Shown: positions 6,501-11,265 of the stretch, one piece after another | Numbering within the stretch: position 1 is the first letter of the stretch | How the letters are laid out: each line of letters starts with the position of its first letter | Source of the DNA: an uncultured Eubacteriales bacterium | GTDB lineage: Bacteria > Bacillota > Clostridia > Oscillospirales > Oscillospiraceae | Reading direction: 5' to 3' | NCBI GenBank assembly: GCA_900549495.1 | Contig: UROL01000054.1 | Location: 1-11,265, forward strand | Length of the DNA: 11,265 bases | The notes under the pieces: model-generated | The model's database searches: none | Seen by the model: only the letters and a program-made list of their open reading frames with translations | Told to the model about the DNA's origin: nothing | Program-made: the position numbers and the translations under genes

Positions 6501-6545
6501 ATGGCGAGCTGCAGGCCGTTTTATTGGACGCTCCGGCAGCTATGA
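6501..6545 (+). CDS. Possible 14-codon leader reading frame
   Basis: ATG at 6501 opens a frame encoding MASCRPFYWTLRQL and a stop at 6543-6545, inside the leader of the metallopeptidase mRNA. AAAGGGGG lies seven bases upstream, a usable ribosome binding site, and the frame ends 33 bp before the next gene. It could be a leader peptide that tunes downstream translation. It is also short enough to arise by chance, and there is no conservation evidence. Confidence 0.25.
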   Translation: MASCRPFYWTLRQL

Positions 6546-6578
6546 TGAAGTTGGTTGAAAAGAAAGAAGGAATTGCAC

Positions 6579-8849
6579 ATGAGGAAGAAACCAGCCATTG
6601 TTCTGGCTATTTGTACCCTTGCCATGTTTGCCTGGATTTTCCTGGCGGTGGCGCTGACCGGCGGGCGGGAAATCAGCGAAATGAACACCCGGGATCACTG
6701 GGTGATGGTGGGATTGATTCTTGCGGATCTGATGACCATTTTTATTGCACTGAAGCTGGGCAAGATGGAACAGCTGTCAGACGGGGCGGAGCAGCCGAAG
6801 CCCACCAGGGCGAACAGAATGCGCTTTGCGTGGAATCTGTTTACCTATGCCGCTGCACTGGGGATTCCGGTGCTGCTGGCGCTGCCGGGCATCCGTCTCC
6901 GGGAACACAGCAGCGTGGAACTGCTGTCGCTTTTTAAGGGCATCGGGGACATTTGCTGGGCTTTGGCTGTGGCGGCGATTGCGGTCAATGTGTGGGGGCT
7001 TCAACGCTTCCGGCGGCGCTATCAGCAGATGGATGCCAAACAAATGCAGGAATTTATCTTATCCCATCGGGAGCAGGCAAGCCAGACGGCGGCAGAGAAA
7101 CTGCGGTTGCTGTGCAACATCCGGCGGGGAACCAATGCCTATGCCCTGGTGCTGCTGCTCCTTGGCATCGTACTGGGTGTCTGCTTCGGCTGCACGGGCA
7201 GCAAGGTGCGCTACGCCGTTTCTGCGTTGCTGATTCTGGTTTCCGCTCAGCAGCTGCCCATCCGGGCGTTCAGGGCGGAATTGATGGATTGGCAGAATTT
7301 ACTGCCCGAGCAGGAGTATCCCCGGCTCCACGAGGTGGCAAATCAGGCTGCCCGGGAAACCGGCTGGACAGGCGCAGTGAAGCTGCAAGTCAGGCCGGAC
7401 AATACCGCCTTTATCAGCCTGCTGGACCAGACGGCGGTGGTCAGCCTGGGCGCACCGGTTCTGCGGCTGCTGACCCAGCAGGAGCTTCATGCCCTGCTGC
7501 TGCATGAATTTTCCCACGTTTCCCCGGACAACAAGGCGGAAATCCAGGCGACAAATTACATGGATTTCCTGCGGCGGGGAAGAAGCTCCAATACCTTCTC
7601 CCTCCTCAGCAGGGCGTTTTACGCATGGTCGGACGAAGCCTATGAAATAAACTTCGAGCTTTATCAATATGCCGCCTCCATCAGTACGGAACAGGCAGCG
7701 GACAGCGCCATGGCGAAGCTGCCGGAGGCGGCTGCATCTTCGCTGCTGAAGCTGAAATATTTTGACCTGTATCTCTGGGAAGCGGAGGCAAAGGACGGAA
7801 AGCCCGCCTATGAATCCGTGCAGGAGGATGTTATCCGGGAGCAGCTGGCGGACTTCCAAAAGGTGCTGCCCGAACGCAAGGCGGGCTGGAACGACCTGAC
7901 AAAGCGGGAGATTGAAGCCCGGAACGCCACCCATCCCACCATTTGGAGCAGAATCCAGGCGTTGGGGCTAAAAGAGCTGCCGGAAGTTACATTCCCCGCT
8001 CAAGGGGAATATGGAGCAGAGTGCGAAAAAGCGATCTGTTATATGGATGAGCAGCTGACGGCATTTACCCGGCTGAATTTTGAGGAGGATCACCGCGCCC
8101 TGTATCTGGAACCGAAAAAGGATGTGGAAAATTGGGAGGCTGCCGGCTGCCCGGTGGTGGCGGAGGAGTACGCCGATGTGGTGAATGCGCTGCATTTGCT
8201 GGGGCGCAACAGCGATGGCATTGCCCTGTGTAACCGTGCCATTGATCAGCTGCAGCCCATTGCCGCCGCCTATGCCTACTTTATTCGGGGCGCTTGGCGG
8301 CTGCGCCGGTATGATGCCGATGGTCTGCAAGACCTGTACACCGCCATCGAGCTGAACAACAATTCCATTGACAGTGCGCTGGATGTTATCGGGACGTTCT
8401 GCACCCTGACCGGGATGCAGCAGGAGCTGGACACCTACCGGGAGAAGGCGCTGGAACTTGCCCAGCGCCAGCGTGACGAATTCAGCGAGACAGGGCGGCT
8501 GACCCGGAAGGACAACCTCAGCACCGAGCATCTGCCGGAGGAAATGCTGGAGGGGATTCTTGGCCACATTCAGGCGGTTTCCCAGGATTCCATTGACCGG
8601 GTTTATCTGGTGCATAAAACCATTTCGGATACGTTCTTTACCAGCGCCTTTGTCATTCGCTTCCTGCCGCAAATCAGTCAGGAGGTGCGGCAAGAGGTGC
8701 TGCACCAGATTTTCTGCTATCTGGACACCTGCTCGGATTGGCAATTCTCCCTGTTTGAATATCAGGAGATTCCCAGGGGACTGGTGGAGCGGGTGCCGGA
8801 CAGCTGCGTTTACCAGCGGGAGAATGAAGCATCAAACAGAAGGAGCTGA
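6579..8849 (+). CDS. Membrane-anchored M48-family zinc metallopeptidase with C-terminal TPR-like repeats
   Basis: A 756-residue protein. The first about 230 residues hold roughly six hydrophobic segments (about 5-27, 41-60, 84-104, 118-140, 187-206, 210-226). A catalytic domain follows with HEFSH (309-313: zinc ligands His309 and His313, catalytic Glu310) and downstream TEQAAD (Glu371 as probable third ligand, Asp375), the M48/HtpX/Ste24 layout. Residues of roughly 480-620 read like helical TPR repeats (LGRNSDGIALCNRAIDQL, RGAWRLRRYDADGLQDL). M48 membrane peptidases usually handle misfolded membrane proteins or cell-envelope stress; the target here is unknown. The ATG at 6579 is used because AGAAGGAA lies six bases before it; the longer frame from a TTG at 6555 has no such site. 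It stands alone with its own promoter and a downstream terminator. Confidence 0.85.
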   Translation: MRKKPAIVLAICTLAMFAWIFLAVALTGGREISEMNTRDHWVMVGLILADLMTIFIALKLGKMEQLSDGAEQPKPTRANRMRFAWNLFTYAAALGIPVLLALPGIRLREHSSVELLSLFKGIGDICWALAVAAIAVNVWGLQRFRRRYQQMDAKQMQEFILSHREQASQTAAEKLRLLCNIRRGTNAYALVLLLLGIVLGVCFGCTGSKVRYAVSALLILVSAQQLPIRAFRAELMDWQNLLPEQEYPRLHEVANQAARETGWTGAVKLQVRPDNTAFISLLDQTAVVSLGAPVLRLLTQQELHALLLHEFSHVSPDNKAEIQATNYMDFLRRGRSSNTFSLLSRAFYAWSDEAYEINFELYQYAASISTEQAADSAMAKLPEAAASSLLKLKYFDLYLWEAEAKDGKPAYESVQEDVIREQLADFQKVLPERKAGWNDLTKREIEARNATHPTIWSRIQALGLKELPEVTFPAQGEYGAECEKAICYMDEQLTAFTRLNFEEDHRALYLEPKKDVENWEAAGCPVVAEEYADVVNALHLLGRNSDGIALCNRAIDQLQPIAAAYAYFIRGAWRLRRYDADGLQDLYTAIELNNNSIDSALDVIGTFCTLTGMQQELDTYREKALELAQRQRDEFSETGRLTRKDNLSTEHLPEEMLEGILGHIQAVSQDSIDRVYLVHKTISDTFFTSAFVIRFLPQISQEVRQEVLHQIFCYLDTCSDWQFSLFEYQEIPRGLVERVPDSCVYQRENEASNRRS

Positions 8850-8942
8850 TACTCTCTCTACGGAGTATGCCTCCGGCTTTTCTGTAAAGCCCATGGAGGC
8901 AGTTGGGGCATAAAACGCCGGTTTTTGCACCCCCGCCATCAC

Positions 8943-8995
8943 GCAAAGAACCCATCCGCCGGACGGTTTTCCGGAGCGGATGGGTTCTCTTTTGC
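8943..8995. terminator. Bidirectional intrinsic terminator between convergent genes
   Basis: GAACCCATCCG (8948-8958) pairs fully with CGGATGGGTTC (8977-8987). Beyond a two-base bulge CCGGA (8959-8963) pairs with TCCGG (8970-8974), leaving a six-base loop. The plus strand continues TCTTTTGCC and the minus strand TTTGC, so both directions carry a short U-run. It ends the metallopeptidase transcript from the left and the P-II-like operon from the right, whose last stop is at 9041. Confidence 0.9.
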
Positions 8996-9040
8996 CTGGA
9001 AATATAGCCTGGATGGATGCCGATGTGCCTTGGGGCCGGG

Positions 9041-9379
9041 TCAGTCCTTCTGCTCCGCAGCGGGAGCTGCCACCAGTCCCGCCACATCGGTCACTGGCAG
9101 AGAGAATGCGATGCCCTTTGCCTTTTTGGCCATTCCCATCTCCTTATAGATGGCATTGAGTACCCGGTCCCGGATGCTCTTTTCCACCACCATCATGAGA
9201 ATCTCCTTGTCGGCATGGACGGTGATGCCGAAGAAATTGGCGGCATCCTCCTTGACCACGCCTCTGGCATTCAAAATGGTGCCGCCACGGGCACCCTGCT
9301 CCCGTGCCACGTCCATCACGTCCTCGGCAAAGCCTGCGTTGACAATGGCAAATATTACCTCGTGGTTTTCTGTTTTCAT
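9041..9379 (-). CDS. Small P-II-like regulatory protein, second of a pair
   Basis: A 112-residue protein with the ferredoxin-like fold pattern of the P-II (GlnB) superfamily and the same length as GlnB. EVIFAIVNAG and EDVMDVAREQGARGGTILNARG match the first strand-helix-strand unit (GlnB: ...GITGMTVTEVKG). MVVEKSIRDRVLNAIYKEMG is the second helix unit, and AKGIAFSLPVTDV corresponds to the nucleotide-contact B-loop. The T-loop region (about residues 41-59) is shorter than in GlnB and lacks the YRGAEY motif with the modified Tyr51, so control by uridylylation is not expected. The ATG at 9377-9379 has GGAGGG five bases upstream, and the previous gene's stop is one base away. It probably senses ATP/ADP or another nucleotide and regulates the DUF1538 membrane protein; this is inferred from context. 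Confidence 0.75.
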   Translation of the reverse strand: MKTENHEVIFAIVNAGFAEDVMDVAREQGARGGTILNARGVVKEDAANFFGITVHADKEILMMVVEKSIRDRVLNAIYKEMGMAKKAKGIAFSLPVTDVAGLVAAPAAEQKD

Positions 9380-9380
9380 C

Positions 9381-9749
9381 TTAACCCTCCCTGCCCATGC
9401 GGTTGTCACTTAAAAACTGATACAAATTGACCCCAATCACACTGGAAAGGGGGACGGCAAAGCAAATGCCCTTGCCCCCTCGGACGGTGCGGAATTTGTC
9501 TTCCAGGCAATTCATTACCTCGTCCACCAAATCCTCCCGCACCACGCTGAGAATAACCGCCTTGTGCGGCTCCAGGCCCAGCAGCTCCAGCAGCTGAGAA
9601 CTGGCAGTCCCCTGCCCGGCAGTTACCATCTGAAAATTCACATTGAACTGCCCCAGCACATCCAGGTAGAATTCCCCCTTAGGGCGATCCACCACGGTAA
9701 TCAGGAGCTTTAATTTTTTAATTGCGGACTCATTGACCGTATTCTTCAT
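9381..9749 (-). CDS. Small P-II-like regulatory protein, first of a pair
   Basis: A 122-residue paralogue of the next gene. After a short polar start, KLKLLITVVDRPKGEFYLDVL gives the first strand and helix, VNFQMVTAGQGT the second strand, and VILSVVREDLVDEVMNCLEDKF the second half. GGKGICFAVPLSSVIGV (91-107) parallels the B-loop segment of the neighbour and of GlnB. The T-loop position (about 44-63) is short and has no GlnB-type tyrosine motif. The start ATG at 9747-9749 is preceded by AAGGAG five bases upstream, which overlaps the stop of the DUF1538 gene (10-bp gap), so the genes are tightly coupled. Two different paralogues could form mixed trimers or act on the two halves of the duplicated membrane protein. 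No exact function is established from the sequence. Confidence 0.7.
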   Translation of the reverse strand: MKNTVNESAIKKLKLLITVVDRPKGEFYLDVLGQFNVNFQMVTAGQGTASSQLLELLGLEPHKAVILSVVREDLVDEVMNCLEDKFRTVRGGKGICFAVPLSSVIGVNLYQFLSDNRMGREG

Positions 9750-9759
9750 AAGCGCTCCT

Positions 9760-11265
9760 TTACATAAAGTTGATAATCTGCTGGTCATCCGCATCCAGAA
9801 TCCGCTTCATGGCTCTGCGCTCGTTGACCCGCTCGGCAACAATGCCCCGGAAGCCCAAAAGCTGAATGGCAATCAGCGGTGTCATGGCAACCATCGCCAC
9901 CACGCCGAACCCGTCCCGCAGAACGGCATCCCCTCCCTGCAAGCTGACACAGGCTCCCACCGCCAGGGGCAGAATGAAGCCGGAGGTCATAGGTCCGCTG
10001 GCCACGCCACCGGAGTCAAAGGCAATGGCAGTATACACCGGCGGTACAAACAGGGAAAGCGCCAAGGAGAGGAAATACCCGGGGATGAGATAGTACACCA
10101 GAGAAAAATCAAACACAATCCGAACCATGCTCAGGGCAATGGAGGCACCCACGCCCAGGCACAGCGCCGCCATCATGGACTTCTTGCCCACCAGGCCGCC
10201 GGTGACTTCCTCCACCTGGGCATTGAGGACATGGACGGCAGGCTCCGCCAGCACCGTCAGCACACCGGCAACAAAGCCGAAGGTAACCAAAATGGCGGGA
10301 TGCTTTTCTGCCAGGCTGCTGCCCATCTTATAGCCCAGGGGCATAAAGCCCACGTTGACGCCAGTGAGGAAGAGAACAAGGCCGATATAAGTAAACACAA
10401 CGCCCACGCCGATGCGGTTCAGCTGCTTCCTGGGCAGCTTCAAAAATAGCACCTGGCAAGCGCCGAAGAACAGTACAATCATTCCCAGCGCCAGCCCCAC
10501 CTCCCGGCAGGTATGGAGCAGAGACACCCCATAGGTTTCGAGAATCTGATTGCTCATGGCAAAATCGGGGACATCATACACCAGTTCCTTCCGGGAAAGG
10601 ATGCCCAGGGTCAGCACCGCCAGCACCGGCCCAATGGAGCACAGGGACACCAGGCCGAAGCTGTTTTCCTTGCTGCGCCGGTCGCCCAGCACATTGGAAA
10701 CACCCACACCCAGGGCCATCAGGAAGGGCACGGTAATGGGCCCGGTGGTAACGCCGCCGGAATCAAAGGCCACCGGCAGCATAGACAGCTTCCCCCCCAC
10801 TGCCAGCAGCAGGGACAGAGCAAACAGCAGCATATAAAACAGCATCAGGATTTGAGACAGGGAGCGCTGGAATACGATTTTCAAAATCGCCACCACCAAA
10901 AATGCGCCCACACCAATGCCCACGGAATAGGTCAGCACATTGCCGTTGATGACGGCATACTCGCCGCTGCGGCACTGGGGACCGTCAGCCTTTTCAAAGG
11001 CTGCCACCTTGCCGCCGTCCTCGGCGATGCTGCGCACGGCTGCCACACCGGCAACGCCGCAGCCCACCACGGCCACATCCACGTCCACCGTCTTGGTGAC
11101 CTTGCTCTCGTCGATCTCCGGCTCGGTGCCCAGCCAGTCGTTCTCCGAAGCGGCAGCGGAGCTGTCTGCGCCGTCTGCCTTGACGCCCATGGCCTGCTCG
11201 ATGCAGCTGGCAGCCGCCTTCTTGACGGCATTGGTGGTGACGGTAGCGCCGGAGATGTTGTCGAT
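9760..11265 (-). CDS. DUF1538 membrane protein missing its start, fused in frame to a flavoprotein N-terminus (partial, chimeric)
   Basis: The frame is open through the window end; the first 25 visible codons lie upstream of the ATG at 11188-11190. From about 10938 to 9760 it encodes a multi-pass membrane protein of the DUF1538 family, normally two similar repeats. Repeat 2 is complete: LFLTGVNVGFMPLG, then TVLAEPAVHVLNAQVEEVTGG, then IAFDSGGVASGPMT (10026-9985). Repeat 1 has only its second half (YSVGIGVGAF to VAFDSGGVTTGPIT, near 10770); the GFMPLG- and AEPAV-type parts, about 80 residues plus the N-terminus, are missing. Their place is taken by flavoprotein sequence (see 10939-11265). The C-terminus is intact, and the stop overlaps the ribosome binding site of the first P-II-like gene. 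The glycine-rich AFDSGG hairpins suggest a transporter or channel, probably controlled by the P-II pair. A real fusion is possible, but an assembly join is more likely. Confidence 0.85.
   Translation of the reverse strand: MDNISGATVTTNAVKKAAASCIEQAMGVKADGADSSAAASENDWLGTEPEIDESKVTKTVDVDVAVVGCGVAGVAAVRSIAEDGGKVAAFEKADGPQCRSGEYAVINGNVLTYSVGIGVGAFLVVAILKIVFQRSLSQILMLFYMLLFALSLLLAVGGKLSMLPVAFDSGGVTTGPITVPFLMALGVGVSNVLGDRRSKENSFGLVSLCSIGPVLAVLTLGILSRKELVYDVPDFAMSNQILETYGVSLLHTCREVGLALGMIVLFFGACQVLFLKLPRKQLNRIGVGVVFTYIGLVLFLTGVNVGFMPLGYKMGSSLAEKHPAILVTFGFVAGVLTVLAEPAVHVLNAQVEEVTGGLVGKKSMMAALCLGVGASIALSMVRIVFDFSLVYYLIPGYFLSLALSLFVPPVYTAIAFDSGGVASGPMTSGFILPLAVGACVSLQGGDAVLRDGFGVVAMVAMTPLIAIQLLGFRGIVAERVNERRAMKRILDADDQQIINFM
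10939..11265 (-). other. Flavoprotein fragment: end of FMN-binding domain plus start of FAD-binding domain
   Basis: This segment of the chimeric frame matches fumarate-reductase/urocanate-reductase-like flavoproteins. From the window edge it reads IDNISGATVTTNAVKKAAAS: SGAT (11253-11242) is the covalent FMN attachment motif of FMN_bind domains, modified by ApbE. A polar linker follows. Then VDVDVAVVGCGVAGVAAVRS has the FAD dinucleotide-binding GxGxxG-like glycines (Gly43, Gly45 and Gly48 from the ATG at 11190), and AAFEKADGPQCRSGEYAVING carries the acidic residue Glu66 for the FAD ribose. It stops there, with all catalytic parts missing. An intact enzyme would be over 500 residues and act in anaerobic respiration. 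It has no known link with DUF1538. Confidence 0.85.

Noticed and set aside
6223..6558. 111-residue frame in the intergenic region
   Set aside because: No recognisable domain, no ribosome binding site, and it crosses the promoter of the next gene.
6524..6937. Frame reading MDAPAAMMKLVEKKEG through the start of the metallopeptidase
   Set aside because: It overlaps the real gene out of frame, has no good ribosome binding site, and becomes low-complexity shadow sequence.
9733..10449. 238-residue plus-strand frame rich in His, Gln and Asn
   Set aside because: It is antisense to the DUF1538 coding sequence; its composition is the usual shadow of a GC-rich membrane-protein gene.
1..11265. CRISPR arrays, tRNA or rRNA genes, insertion sequences
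   Set aside because: No regularly spaced direct repeats, no cloverleaf or rRNA-like stretch and no transposase were seen.

Overview
This looks like a metagenomic contig, most likely from a gut-type Clostridia/Firmicutes bacterium. That placement is an inference from the gene families, strong AGGAGG-like ribosome binding sites and consensus sigma-A promoters; no marker gene is present. It is not a clean natural molecule. Bases 1-50 are an Illumina Nextera adapter, and at the other end one open frame joins two unrelated proteins. The left part (about 1-6000) is visibly less GC-rich than the right part (about 6440-11265), so the two blocks may differ in origin.

Left block, all minus strand, read from right to left: a LacI-family regulator (4952-5911) with its own operator-bearing promoter, then a long inverted repeat that may end its transcript. 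Next comes a textbook promoter (TTGACA, 17-bp spacer, TATAAT) flanked and penetrated by two CTCGAG-centred operators. It drives a sugar ABC importer operon: double ATPase (rbsA type), permease (rbsC type), substrate-binding protein (rbsB type), FucU/RbsD-type sugar mutarotase, and the N-terminal half of an M20 metallo-deacylase cut off by the adapter. The logic is a sugar-inducible uptake system. The regulator represses itself and the transporter, the binding protein delivers a pyranose-type sugar, the mutarotase interconverts its anomers, and a deacylase may act on the substrate or a breakdown product. The sugar is not identifiable from the sequence.

Middle: about 650 bp without a convincing gene (5912-6578). 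It holds the regulator's promoter, an AT-rich stretch, a partial copy of a terminator found again at 8943, and an extended -10 promoter for the next gene.

Right block: a plus-strand membrane-anchored M48-family zinc metallopeptidase with TPR-like repeats (6579-8849) faces, across a bidirectional terminator, a minus-strand operon. That operon encodes a DUF1538 membrane protein followed by two small P-II-like proteins, a plausible transporter or channel with its own nucleotide-sensing regulators. The DUF1538 gene lacks the first half of its first repeat. In its place, in frame, is the start of a flavoprotein (end of an FMN-binding domain plus the FAD-binding start of a fumarate-reductase-like domain). 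This is most simply an assembly chimera.

The most biologically interesting parts are the DUF1538/P-II pair and the fully legible LacI control region. The fusion should not be taken as a novel protein without read-level support.
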